NCBI RefSeq assembly: GCF_052324685.1
Contig: NC_135225.1
Coordinates: 10,040,415 to 10,104,414, forward strand
Reading direction: 5' to 3'
Length of the DNA: 64,000 nucleotides
From: Brachyhypopomus gauderio
Lineage: Eukaryota; Chordata; Actinopteri; Gymnotiformes; Hypopomidae
Shown here: positions 29,401 through 41,028 of the stretch, in pieces
Layout: the number at the start of each line of letters is the position of its first letter
Numbering within the stretch: the first letter of the stretch is position 1
Made by a program: the position numbers and the translations under genes
The notes under the pieces: generated by a model
Told to the model about the DNA's origin: nothing
The model's input: only the letters and a program-made list of their open reading frames with translations
The model's database searches: none

Positions 29401-29710
29401 CGAGAGCACGCTCACGTGTAAATACTACAGTTACAGAATCAGAACGGCAGGTGGCGGTAATTCACCTTAAATCCAAAGAGCGACTGTAAGGGGAATAAAA
29501 GAAGAAGATTCAAGTATAACAGCAAAGGACGTCAGCTACTTGTCAGTTCTCATGTCTTGTTAGCTATGTCGCTAGTTTATCAACATTCCTGTTTGTTGTG
29601 TTGCCCTAGAACATTATGATAACGGTAAAATCACATGTTCTTAGATGATGAACTGAACAAGCTCGTTGAACCCTAGTTGTTAGTGCGCGGTAAGGGCTTG
29701 AGCAGCTAAG
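29330..29710 (+). promoter_or_regulatory. Probable mtg1 promoter and 5' untranslated region
   Basis: A CpG-rich stretch (GCGAGAGCGCGCGAGAG) precedes the mtg1 ATG by about 320 bases. It holds a CACGTG E-box at 29413-29418. Right after it (29445-29508) comes GGCAGGTGGCGGTAATTCAC followed by a GAAGAAGA tail, a combination that resembles a dispersed fish repeat. The transcription start is not known. Confidence 0.45.
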
Positions 29711-32700
29711 ATGAGGATCCCTCACACTTCACTTGGTGCGGCCACGTTCAGGACGGTGTTTGAGTTCGGAGAGAGGGAGGTCGCACACTGGTTCCCGGGA
29801 CACATGGCCAAAGGTTTGTGTCCCATCTTCAACCACACTGGGGAGGCGTTTGTCACCTTCATGCCTGTACTTTGCTGGAATTCCAGCCAGTTGGACTTTA
29901 CAACGTGGACCTAAGTTTCATGTTGCGATTGTTCAACTTGGGGTAAATAAACTAGCTACATAACATTTCCAAATCGTTAAATGTTTTTTAATGGTGGGTA
30001 TTTTGATATTGTTTTGTCCTTCTGCCTTAGTGATTGGTCACTGAATGAATTATTGGCAAATTTGATACTTTAATATTTATGATAATGAAACACAATAGGT
30101 TTCCTAAACTCAGGACCTACTGCACTTGCTGTTTCTGGATGTCATTGTAAAACTAGTGGTTTTCATTAGGACTCAGGCAAATGCGGGCCAGTCTGAAGAA
30201 CACTGACTGCATCGTTGAAATCCATGATGCAAGAATATCCTTTTTCTGCTTTCTCCTTTTTCATGACTCTTACATAACACAAGGCTCTGTTTTGTTGAGT
30301 TTTTCACCCATGTAGTTACTTAGCTTTTTTTTAACTGGAATACATACCATTTTCTGGAAGAAATCCTTTGTTTCAAGAAAATCTTGATGTCCGACCACAT
30401 TTACTTGTGCTGAATAAGATGGACCTGGCAGACACATCAAAGAAATCGGTATTGTAATATTCGGACAAATTTGGAAAAACAAACATAAGATACAAAAAAG
30501 TTACCAAAAATGTAGTAACTAATGCTATTTTCCTCTTAGAGTATTCTAAAGCAGCTGGAGAGAGAGGGTGTTAAGAATGTCCTTTTCACAGACTGTCTGA
30601 AGCAGAGAGATGAAAGCGTTAAAAAGGTGAGCAGGGCGGCACGCGGAGGGGACACAGGGACGCAACCCAGTCTAGAGACAAACGTCCCATATTTGTGAAG
30701 GTTTGCTGTGTCCTGATGTCACTTTGTGTTGTTGCAGATTATCCCTTTTGTGACCAGGCTGATCGAGAGTGCACCCCGTTTCCACAGAGAAGAGGCAAGC
30801 TGTGCTAGATCACTGATCCTTAGACATGTCCTGCAGTAGTGCAAAATGTGTGTGCAATTCTTGTGTAAAACTATTCATTTGAGCAGGCTATTATTGTTTA
30901 CATAATTTTGGGGGGGGGGGGGGGGTTGATTACTTTGAGATTCAATATTTCCAAGGCCCAGTTCTGGCATGAAGGCATGAATGTAGCTAAGCTAATTGGA
31001 TTTGTTTATCCACTTGCAGACTAGAAGCTACTGCCTAATGGTCATTGGAGTCCCGAATGTGGGCAAATCTTCACTAATTAATGCGTTACGGAGAACATAT
31101 CTGAAAAAGGGTAATTTTTATAAACATTGCTCTTTGACGGTGATATACTGTGGTTTCTTCTGCTATTTATTCATTAGGTTTTAAGTAACATAAAAAATAT
31201 ATTTTTTTGAATGAAGGAAAAGCGTCAAAGGTTGGTGGTGAACCAGGAATAACCAAAGCTGTATTGACCAAAATTCAGGTACAATGGCTGACTGATGGTT
31301 GCTTTGCTCTAGAGTCTAGAGCCTATAGAAAAGGCTACCCTGAGGCCTTTATGATACGCTAACTGTAGTCATAGTGGAAGCTATTTCAGTGCATGTCTGA
31401 GACCAACTGCACTGACTTTCACAAGCCTTACCCAGTCCTGCCCATGGAGAGGGTTGTGACTGTGGCCGACTCCCTCAGTCTGTGACCGCACTTTGTCTGT
31501 TAACAGGTTTGTGAAAGACCCATCATCCATTTGTTGGACACGCCAGGAGTGTTGCCTCCTAGAATTGAGAATGTAGAAACGGGGATGAAGCTTGCTTTAT
31601 GCGGTAAGACTTTATTTAGTGGGTCATTAACAACAACAGGTCATTAACAACATCAGTATCAGAACATATCTGTATAGGTTCTGAACATATCAGAACATAT
31701 CTGAATAGGTTCTTTATGCGGTAAGACTTTATTTAGTGGGTCATTAACAACAACAGGTCATTAACAACATCAGTATCAGAACATATCTGTATAGGTTCTG
31801 AACATATCAGAACATATCTGAATAGGTTCTTTATGCGGTAAGACTTTATTTAGTGGGTCATTAACAACAACAGGTCATTAACAACATCAGTATCAGAACA
31901 TATCTGAATAGGTTCTGAACATATCAGAACATATCTGAATAGGTTCTTTATGCGGTAAGACTTTATTTAGTGGGTCATTAACAACAACAGGTCATTAACA
32001 ACATCAGTATCAGAACATATCTGTATAGGTTCTGAACATATCAGAACATATCTGTATAGGTTCTGAACATATCAGAACATATCTGTATAGGTTCTGAACA
32101 TATCAGAACATATCTGTATAGGTTCTGCTGCTTTGTTGTCACCAAGAGTCAGTATGAAGTTATTCTGAAGGTCATTTTTCCACCAACAGGCACCATCTTG
32201 GATCATTTAGTTGGTGAGGATATCATGGCCGATTATCTGCTGTTTTCACTGAACAGGCTCCAGCAGTTCGGGTTAGTTAAGTGGTGATACTTAACAGTTA
32301 TTTGCATGAGCAGACACCTGGAAAATCACTGTTTTGCACAAGAATAAAGAAAATTTGACTCCTAATATCCAGTATCAGATCAGTCCGTGCACTTCGTTCA
32401 CCACAAGTTGATAGTCATGACCTTTTTAATATTAATAATTAATTACTTATTAATGTATTAAACATTATTTCTTATGTGACAATAATGTTGTGCCTTCAGG
32501 TATGTGGAGAAGTATAGCCTGGAAGCACCTTGTGATGATATTCAGCACGTACTGAAGCATATCGCCGTGAACTTGGGCAAGACGCAGCGTGTGAAAGCAC
32601 TGACTGGAGTAGGTGAGTGGGTGTGTCTAGTAACATCATTACTGTAACATAACTATTTCTTACATATTTCTGATAAATATATGCATACAGCACTTGAATA

Positions 32701-32966
32701 AAAGCTCATAACTTATTCCAAACAGTAAGTCCATATTTTGTGGTACACCATCATGAAATGTATCTTGAGCAAAAACGTCAGCATCTGAAGGTCCTTTTCA
32801 GCATTCAATTGAGGAAAACTGTGTGGCTATAGGCTGCTAAGTTAATTCTGCTCTGACCTCCGTAGGTGACATCACCATAAAAATTCCGAACTACACTGCA
32901 GCAGCGTATGACTTCATCAGAGCCTTCCGCAAAGGGGAGCTGGGTAAGGTCATGATGGACCTGTAA
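29711..32966 (+). CDS. mtg1: Mitochondrial ribosome-associated GTPase 1
   Basis: Circularly permuted GTPase of the YlqF/RbgA family that helps assemble the mitochondrial large ribosomal subunit (family knowledge). Eleven exons join in phase to 320 residues (human about 334): 29711-29813, 30170-30234, 30344-30448, 30540-30626, 30738-30794, 31020-31110, 31217-31278, 31507-31603, 32190-32271, 32500-32612 and 32866-32966. The permuted order of motifs is visible: G4 NKMD at residues 80-83, then G1 GVPNVGKSS from 149, then GGEPGIT, then G3 DTPG at 201-204. WFPGHMAKG near residue 27 is typical of the family start. Intron 2 has AT-AC borders, intron 5 has a GC donor, and intron 8 holds a 117-base tandem array that repeats the donor site. 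Confidence 0.96.
30235..30343 (+). other. AT-AC (U12-type) intron of mtg1
   Basis: The 109-base intron starts ATATCCTTTTT, the U12-type donor consensus, and ends ...GGAATAC. A branch-site-like TTTTTTTAAC (30326-30335) has its adenine 9-10 bases before the end. These borders are the only ones that join HDAR to IPFSGRNPLF as the family requires; no GT-AG pair does so. Confidence 0.85.
30910..30925 (+). repeat. Run of 16 G in an mtg1 intron
   Basis: Homopolymer G on the transcribed sense strand, about 95 bases before the exon at 31020. It could form a quadruplex in the pre-mRNA. Its length may be misread. Confidence 0.85.
31595..32126 (+). repeat. 117-bp tandem array that copies an mtg1 splice donor
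   Basis: The end of exon 8 and the start of intron 8 are repeated. The word CTTTATGCG|GTAAGACTTT occurs with its GT at 31604, 31721, 31838 and 31955, spaced exactly 117 bases. The first is the real donor. Each copy holds the last nine exon bases, the donor and about 100 bases of intron. After the last copy a 31-base subunit (GAACATATCAGAACATATCT and following) repeats further to about 32126. Confidence 0.95.
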
Positions 32967-33851
32967 ACCAAGACCGTGGTCTCTTCTCAAAACAAGCAGT
33001 TCAGCTCCTCTCAAGGTTTTCTGTGTTCTTGTATGACCTTAATTCTATTGCAAAAAGAGTTACTTTGGTGCTGTTTTGTCAATTGTACAGTCGATTTACA
33101 AAACTGTCATATTTAAAACCATTCAAATACATTTAAAATATATATGTATTTACACAAAATGGGTTGATCTATAAAGTACTAAAACTAAAACAGCACCTTT
33201 TAAAAGGGCAAAAAAGTTATAGAATAAACATTTTCATTTAAACAGATTTACTTATCTCTATCTTCTTTTACATAATGATCTTGTTCTGTTATAACCAGAC
33301 TGTTAATTTCAATCATCAATACTCATGCTATCTAAATATTCTAGGCAGTCACACTGAAAGGCAGTGCTATAGAACATGATCCAGTAGTCCCAATGTGAGT
33401 ATTAATTTTCAAGAATAATAAAATAAAATAAAACTGTCAATGCCTATAAACAAAGCTGCTGGCAACATTTACAGCTGGCATACATATCATTCAGCCTTGA
33501 TTCTTATTGGTAAGATGATACTACAGAGGATTATCAACAGTCATGTATTGTCCAAAGTGTTTGGTGTGAACTGTAATGACCATTGGAAGGATGGTCTGAT
33601 GAACACGTGTATCATCTAGCAGCTGGGTTGCATGTTCCTATTACTGTTTACCTTCAGTCATAAAACATCATTAACTAAATGTTATATATGTGATTTTAAA
33701 TGTTACTAAAAGTCTTAATATAAATTTTCAATTAAAATGTAAAAAATATTACAAACTACTGAGATTTCAACTCTATACAATGTACAAAACACACACACCA
33801 AACCCAAATACAAGTTTTCTCATTGAATGTGCTATCTGTCGATCTAAAGGA

Positions 33852-33890
<39 letters not shown>

Positions 33891-34288
33891 CATAGAACTG
33901 AATCTGTTATCATCTATTACATAGTCAAAGTGGTGTTCTCGCATCCTGTGCACACTGTACACAAACATCACTATACCAAAACATTACACACACTTTTAAC
34001 AGCTTTGTTTTGGGAATGTGGTGTGCATGTGTCTGTGATGATTGAGTTTTTTGCTACTGCTTCTATTGAAGCATAATATGCACAAAATTAGTTTGGTTTA
34101 TTGACTGATACTATATGCCTGTTTGGAGCTGGAGTTGTGATCCTGTGGCTGCTGTCACCACGTATAAGTGCAGTTGCAGTGGTGGAGTGCACCAGGGTAT
34201 ATTGTATTAAACATGTTACGAAGACACGTTGCACAGTTGTACACAGGACGAACCTCATCAAGCTTCTACAACAGTGTATCATACTTTC
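32967..34288. other. Shared 3' spacer of mtg1 and sprn
   Basis: AT-rich sequence between two converging genes. It contains a (GT)17 microsatellite at 33854-33887 and no recognised gene. The 3' untranslated regions of mtg1 and sprn should lie here. Confidence 0.5.
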
Positions 34289-34678
34289 TTAAGGAATCAG
34301 AAGGTTTATTGGCAGTAGTAGTGAGAACAGTTCACTATAAGTGAAGTCACGGGTCACCGCGGCGGACGTCCTGGCAAAGTAAAGCTCCCATCCTGTTCTG
34401 TTGCTGTAGTAATCGTCCCCGCGCTCCGAGCTGTCGTCCGGGCGCCGCTGGGCCGACGCGTACCAGCCCCCGGTGCCCAGCGCTACGGCGGCGCCGGCCG
34501 CGGCTGCACCGGCCACGCGCACCGAAGAGGAGCCGCGGACGCGGGACGTGCGGCCGCCTCGCGCGCTCCCCCGTGCCGAACCCCTGGCACCTCCCCTGCC
34601 CCCTTTGGACATCACCTGGTCACACAGGAAGGCCGAGAGGAGAAGGAATATCCAGCAGGTGGCCACGGTGCGGTTCAT
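34289..34678 (-). CDS. sprn: Shadow of prion protein (Shadoo)
   Basis: Small prion-family glycoprotein expected to be GPI-anchored at the neuronal surface. The whole 129-residue protein lies in one exon, as in other vertebrates. It has an N-terminal signal peptide (about residues 1-24), a basic Arg-Gly/Ser repeat region (27-50), the prion-like hydrophobic segment VAGAAAAGAAVALGTGG (55-71), one N-glycosylation site NRT at 93-95, and a hydrophobic C-terminal tail (about 113-129) suited to GPI attachment. A 3' splice site at 34689/34690, eleven bases before the ATG, shows that the 5' untranslated region is spliced. The gene is tail-to-tail with mtg1, the same pairing as in mammals. No break was seen. 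Confidence 0.95.
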   Translation of the reverse strand: MNRTVATCWIFLLLSAFLCDQVMSKGGRGGARGSARGSARGGRTSRVRGSSSVRVAGAAAAGAAVALGTGGWYASAQRRPDDSSERGDDYYSNRTGWELYFARTSAAVTRDFTYSELFSLLLPINLLIP

Positions 34679-36047
34679 TCTGGAACGTCCTGTTAATGGA
34701 AGGCAGGAGATCGGTTATCCAGATGTGTGGCCCGTAATTGCTAATGTAAAAGGTTTTAATGCCTAAGCATGTTTCCTGCAGCACTGAGATTCCAACCAGA
34801 ACATCTGTGTGTTCTTGCCTTCTTTCCGTATTCTCGGATTCTCTGCACATTCTGAGGACTAGACACAAAATGTCAAACTCAACAAACAAAAGGAATTCCA
34901 GCCAAAAACTATGAACAAATGGCTTGGGGGGGGGGTGCCCCTTTAAAAAGTGAGGAGGTTATTTGTGGTTTTTCTATCCAGAACCAATCAAACATTAATC
35001 CATGCAAGGTGTAGTTTTACACTGTCACTTGTATGCGTGTACGTCTTGCGTCTTAAATCTGTACGGACAGGCTCTTGGCTTCTAAAAGTAGAATAAGGTC
35101 AAGACAACCTGGGACCCAGTTTCCCAGGAGTGTCATGTTAAAATTGTAAATGATGGAAAGAGTGAATGCACAACTGTATTTAACTGCAGCTATTCCTAAT
35201 TTAATCATCCATTGGTGCAATTACATGTAAGTAGGCTAGACTTTTGCTCAATATTGTTGCAGTTGGTATAGCTCAAATATGACATTCAGTAGCTACTGCA
35301 ATTCTGAATAATGTTCAGTATTAATAGTAGAAAAAACTATAGATGGTTTTGTTAATAACCACCTTGACAATACCAGATTTACAATGGGGACGCACCCGTA
35401 TATCCTCCAGCCCGTCGGTCCTCGGTTAGGTTACATGAGACTATTTCAAATAATGCCCATTATGCCTTCATTAATCATGGTTTCCTTTCATGGCGGTAAT
35501 GACAACGGCGATGATTACGCTGATGAACATTAATCATAAAGCATTCAGATGCTGCTCTTTGTCGGGTTTGCCTCCGTGCGTGACTCCGAGCACACAATTC
35601 GTAAAAATAGGTCAAAGCCCAATGCAGAGCTTTTTTTATTCTTGCACGAAGTATCAGAAAATATAATACAGGTAGTTGATTTTTACTGCACGAGTAAGGC
35701 CAACACCAGCGCGACTGGGTATCTAGGGTGTAAAAACAAACACAACATCCCAATAGGTTTTCACGTCGTGGATCTGAATAAGGGAATTTTTATCTATAAT
35801 CTAACCATTACAGATACATGCAAAAACGAACGTTAAAAGTAACGTTTCTCTTCGCCTAATGAGGTAGTGTAACAGAAGTGCCATCGATACCCTCCAGCGT
35901 CCAAACCGTTTAGATGATGGTTAGAGGCGCGCGCCTGTCTCCCGTTTATTAGCTCGGGAGACACGAGCCCACGCGCCACGTCTTCTACATCCTTGGCGCA
36001 AACCGCAGCCTATATACCAAACCTCATGATAAGGTTTACGTACTTAC

Positions 36048-36130
36048 CTCAGCTTTTTTTTGCTGGTCTCCAGGATCGGAAGACTTAATCTCTCGATGTG
36101 TCGTTGTCATATAATAGATGTACTCTGCTG
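36048..36130 (-). other. sprn: Probable noncoding first exon of sprn
   Basis: On the minus strand a consensus donor GAG|GTAAGTA is present with its exon end at 36048. It fits the 3' splice site in front of the sprn coding exon, giving an intron of about 1.36 kb. The upstream limit of the exon is a guess. Confidence 0.45.
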
Positions 36131-36751
36131 AAGAAAACAGAATGTCTTCTGTAAAGGAAATGCCACTACAGGCAGTGCGGTAGTAAAATAAACCGTGGTG
36201 TGGTTGTGATGGCGGTACAGTTAAGCGGTCTCGGTCTTACGCGAACAAATACATAAATAAATAAATAAATAAATAAATTATTCTTCCTGGTTTAGTATGC
36301 AAAAGCAAATTAATTACGTAATTACCACTTTGATTGAATTTTTAATAAGGGAGTATAAGAGCAGGGCTCAATAGGGTGATACCTACTAATATGATCTAAC
36401 AAGGTTAACTTTAGGACTCCATGTACAAAAATATTGCATGCATAAGGGCTTCTGTTAGTGATGTGCTGAAATGTGTTTTGTTTGTATCAGTGTATTCTAG
36501 CTTCTCAATGATGAAATTATTTTTTTTTTCATTTACTGGCCCAATTACCTACAGTCATGGCCAAACGTTTTGAGAATGACACAAATATTATATTTTCACA
36601 TGATCTGCTGCCCTCTGGTTTTTATGTGTGTTTGTCAGATGTTTTTATCACATACAGAAATATAATTGCAATCATATGAGTAACAAAAGCTTTTATTGAC
36701 AGTTAGAATGAGTTAATGCAGCAAGTCAATATTTGCAGTGTTGACCCTTCT

Positions 36752-37733
36752 TCAGGACCTCTGCAATTCTCCGTGGCATGCTCTCAACTTCTGGACCAAA
36801 TCCTGACCGATAGCAGTCCATTCTTGCACAATCAATGCTTGCATTTTGTCAGAATGTGTAGGTTTTTGTTTGTCCACCCGTCTCTTGATGCTTGACCACA
36901 AGTTCTCAATGGGATTAAGATCTGGGGAGTTTCCAGGCCATGGACCCAAAATCTCTATGTTTTGTTCCCTGAGCCATTTAGTTATCACCTTTGCTTTATG
37001 GCAAGTTGCTCCATCATGCTGGAAAAGGCATTGTTGATCACCAAACTGCTCTTGGATGGTTGGGAGAAGTTGCTCTCGGAGGACATTCTGGTACCATTCT
37101 TTATTCATGGCTGTGTTTTTAGGCAAGACTGTGAGAGAGCCGATTCCCTTGGCTGGGAAGCAACCCCACACACACGAGTGGTTTCAGGATGCTTTACAGT
37201 TGGCATGAGACAAGACTGGTGGTAGCGCTCACCACGTCTTCTCCGAGCTGTTTTCCAGATGTCCCAAACAATCGGAAAGGGGATTCATCAGAGAAAATGA
37301 CTTTACCCCAGTCCTCAGCAGTCCACTCCCTGTACCTTTTGCAGAATATCAGTCTGTCCCTGATGTTTTTTCTGGAGAGAAGTAACTTCTTTGCTGCCCT
37401 CCTTGAGACCAGGCCTTGTTCCAAGAGTCTCTGCCTCACAGTGCGTGCAGATGCACTCACACCTGCCTGCTGCCATTCCTGAGCAAGCTCTGCACTGTTG
37501 GTAGCCCGATCCCGCAGCTGAAACACTTTTAAGAGACGGACCTGGTGCTTGCTGGTCTTTCTTGGGTGCCCTGGAGCTTTTTTGGCAACAATGGAACCTC
37601 TCTCCTTGAAGTTCTTGATGATGCAATAGATTGTTGACTGAGGTGCAATCTTTCTAGCTGCGATACTCTTCCCTGTTAGGCCATTTTTGTGCAGTGCAAT
37701 GATGACTGCACATGTTTCTTTAGCAATAACCAT
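36752..37733 (-). pseudogene. Tc1 transposase with one frame break
   Basis: The N-terminal part (start MVIAKETCAV at 37733) carries the paired-type DNA-binding helices and the first catalytic Asp in FSDESPF. The C-terminal part in another frame has the second Asp (QHDGATCHKA) and the Glu (NPIENLW), so all three DDE residues survive. The frame breaks between 37171 and 37194. Apart from this break the protein looks close to full length (about 330 residues). It is therefore a young but inactive copy. Confidence 0.85.
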
Positions 37734-37778
37734 GGTTAACAGAAGAGAAACAGTGATGCCAAGCACCAGCCTCCTTTT

Positions 37779-38043
37779 CAATCAATCAAAGTTTATTTGT
37801 ATAGCGCTTTTAACAACTCAAGTTGTCGCAAAGCAGCTTTACAGGATTTACAAGTTTAACAATACTATGGGTCCAGAACCCTAATGAGCAAGCCAAGGGC
37901 GACAGTGGCGAGGAAAAACTCCCTATGATGGTGGGGAATAGGAAGAAACCTCGGGAGAACCAAGACTCAAAAGGGAACCCATCCTCCATTGGGCGGCCCG
38001 TTAACACACAAATACACAAGTCACACACAATTCACACAATCAG
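37779..38043. mobile_element. Dispersed fish repeat inserted in the Tc1 element
   Basis: It begins AATCAATCAAAGTTTATTTG with TATAGCGCTTTTAACAA and AAAGCAGCTTTACAG nearby, then GGCGACAGTGGCGAGGAAAA and GGAAGAAACCTCGGGAGAAC. I recognise this combination as a common teleost interspersed repeat. It interrupts the 5' part of the Tc1 element, so it is younger than that copy. The exact family and right boundary are uncertain. Confidence 0.65.
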
Positions 38044-38805
38044 ACTAGGTAAAAGGTAGAATTGAAAGTTCTGGGTTTTGATATTGTCACTGTAAATGTT
38101 TGTTGATGAACGCCAGGCTTTCATTCCGTGTCGGAGCAGTGATGCTGGTATTGTAACACTTTTAAAGTGTGCAGTGGTGTCATTCTTACTTAATCATGAC
38201 AGATTGATCTCCAGCCCTGTCCTCATCAACATCCACACCTGTGTTAATGGAGTAATCACTGAAATGATGTTAGCTGGTCCTTTTAAGGCAGGGCTGCAAT
38301 GAAATTGAAATGTGTTTTGGGGGATAATTTTCTAGGCAAATATTGACTTTGCAATTAATTGCTGTTAAGCTGATGACTCTAAAACATTCTGGAGTATATG
38401 TAAATTGCCATTATAAAAACTGAAGCAGTAGACTTTGTAAAAATGTATATTTGTATTATTCTCAAAACTTTTGGCCATGACTGTAGGTCCTCTCTGACCT
38501 CCAAACAGTTATTCCTGTCCTGGACAGGTATTCCCTTTTGCAATGCTTTGCCATCCAGAATTAATTATACCCTATGATCACTTAAATTGTTAACAAATAA
38601 TACATCACAAACATGACAAACAGGTATAGTTAGGTTGGTGTATGGTTATGGCTTCTAGAAGAAATGAAAGCATAAGTTCATAAAATGGAAGCGAATTGAG
38701 GAGAGGAAGACCCTTATGTGCATGACACAAATCAGAGAGTTTAGGGGCTTTTGACAGTCTGGTGCTTTTTGGGCTCTTGTTAACTCATGTAACGAGTGAA
38801 TAGGT

Positions 38806-38965
38806 CAGGGTATTCCTGGGAATGAGAATGAGTCTGTGTGTTCTTGGGAATGAGAATGAGTCTATGTGTTATTGGGAATGAGAATGAGTTTGTGTGTTCT
38901 TGGGAATGAGAATGAGTTTGTGTGTTCTTGGGAATGAGAATGAGTGTATTGGGAATGGGAGTCAA
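38806..38965. repeat. 28-bp minisatellite
   Basis: About five copies of a 28-base unit based on GGGAATGAGAATGAGT and TGTGTGTTCTT stand in regular 28-base spacing. Confidence 0.9.
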
Positions 38966-39103
38966 GATATTCTTAAATTTGCATGCGACAGCCATTCTTC
39001 ATGACGTGCTGTAGTGACTGTATCTCTGGTGAGACTGACCATCAGCTCCTGTGTGTATGTAGAAGATCTAGGTCTGCTTTCTTCTTTTGCCTCTCATTAA
39101 TTA

Positions 39104-39213
39104 CACTGAACTCATATAATCCCCCATATTAACTGAACCCATATAATCCCTCATATTAAATGAACCCATGTAATCCCCCACATTAACTGAACCCATGTAA
39201 TCCCTCATATTAA
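39104..39213. repeat. 27-bp minisatellite
   Basis: About four copies of a 27-base unit (AACTGAACCCATATAATCCC and CCATATT). Confidence 0.85.
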
Positions 39214-40972
39214 CTGACACGCAGCCCCTGTAAGAAGCTGATTCCGGCTTTGGAGTAACTATTCACTGTGTCCCACAGAACATTCCTGCTTGGTTTTATT
39301 TGCTAAATGTTTATCTGGTAGAGATATTTGCTAAATCTTCCCATGCCGGTAAGTATGAAACTTGATCCTTGGCAGTAATTTGCAATTTCCACGAATCAAG
39401 AGGCCATCCACAGAATTTACCTGACTGACAGTCCTCTGCTAAGCAATGTTTTATACTCCCCTTTTCACCTTCCCTCTGCTCTGAGAATCTCGTCATTTAG
39501 TTCTGTGGATCATGTTAAGCTACACAGAGCAGAGCATGTTGATATGGCATCACGCTAGAACCTTCCATGAACTTCTGGCTTTGTGACCTAATTTAAGTGG
39601 GGGATTAAAACTCCAAAAAATCAAAGTAATTTTAATGTTTGGGCAGTAGCCTTATACATTACATTCCATCTTTCACAAATTTCCTTCTCACTGTGCTTTT
39701 GCACCACATTGGTAATATTAGGTTCTGACATTTTAAATTGCCACCTTAAAATTCTGCCTGTTCTGCACTGTAACTGATAAAATCACATGAATAGCTGCAC
39801 AATATTTGTGGAGTTCCATTGTTCCATTAATCCTTCTTCTTGGTCTTTGAGCTGATTTGCTGTTGGTTTCCATAAGACTTTTTTTTTACATGAGTGCATA
39901 ATGTGCCTTGGAAAATGTGACCAGGGAAAATGTGGAATGAAATATACATACGGACAGTTTGTGTTGTTTTGTTTGTTTTCAATGTAATATTTTTGCTTGT
40001 TTTGTTTGTCTATATTCTCACTCTATACAGCTCTTTTTATCAACATGAATATGGACAAAATCATCTCCGTACTATTGACTCACCACTAGTCTAGCACATA
40101 TACTGTGAATTTAAAATGATCTTGCTTCTTCAATTGACAGCCACAACAATGCAAGTGCAGTGCTCAGTGACACCCAGTTAACATGGGCAGCTAGGTAAAC
40201 CAAGCCTCGTTACTAGTGCGAGACGAGTACAGTTTGTTAATGTGCTTGCATATATTAACTAATCAAAAATGTTGTATTGCTCTTTTTGTCCTTATAGGTC
40301 TCAGACTTGAATCACTTAATCTTTCAACACACACTGTGAAAATAGCACTGCATAATTCATCGCACTGGGATATTACATCCTGTCACAGTTTTCAATAGTG
40401 TAAATGAAAAATCTCATGTAGTTGCTCATTACTTCATCAAGATTCACATTAATCTTGGACTCAGTGCTTTACTGTGGAATTAAATTAAATACACAAAACA
40501 CACTTTAAAATGAATTTATTGATATATACACATTACATGTTATATTCAATATAATCATCTTTTCATTTTGAATAAATATGTTGCTTTATCTGAATGTGTA
40601 TGTGTTCAGTTCATAAAAAAAGACCTGCGTTCATCTGCTAGAAAAAAAAAGCTATATTGACACATGGACAAATGGATACATTTCCAACATGATGAGTTAT
40701 TGTCTTAGGTCAAAGGTTTTCCCAATATTCATACAATAACTGTAATGTGAATATAAGCAAGCATAATATCTTTATTATTTCTATGAGCAGTGGCTACAGT
40801 CTCTGCTCTAGTTGTGTCACCTTTTGCTTTACCAACTACATCTGTGCACTGTGCCTCACTAGTCCCTTTTAAAAACATTGTGGACTTACTTAAACATTCT
40901 TCTACCGTATATACAACATTTATGTTGCCTGATTTACAATTCAGCCTCAAACTTATCATTTAACCTGATTTA
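39214..40972. other. AT-rich spacer
   Basis: No gene, RNA gene or clear mobile element was recognised here. Confidence 0.4.
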
Positions 40973-41024
40973 CCATCCATCCATCCATCCATCCATCCAT
41001 CCATCCATCCATCCATCCATCCAT
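40973..41024. repeat. CCAT tetranucleotide repeat
   Basis: About thirteen CCAT units directly precede the LINE remnant at 41029. Such tails often sit at the 3' end of fish LINE copies. Confidence 0.92.
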
Positions 41025-41028
41025 CTCT

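Larger units (their letters stand above)
36552..38483 (-). mobile_element. Tc1/mariner transposon, nearly complete
   Basis: The ends match as inverted repeats for about 40 bases with few differences (CAGTCATGGCCAAACGTTTT and its counterpart). A TA dinucleotide flanks each side (36550-36551, 38484-38485), as expected for Tc1 insertion. The transposase gene is on the minus strand. The 1932-base length exceeds the usual ~1.6 kb because another repeat is inserted at 37779-38043. The flanking DNA has no gene. Confidence 0.93.

Noticed and set aside
35475-35836. Open frames between sprn and its presumed first exon
   Set aside because: They lie within the sprn intron and show no similarity or splice logic.
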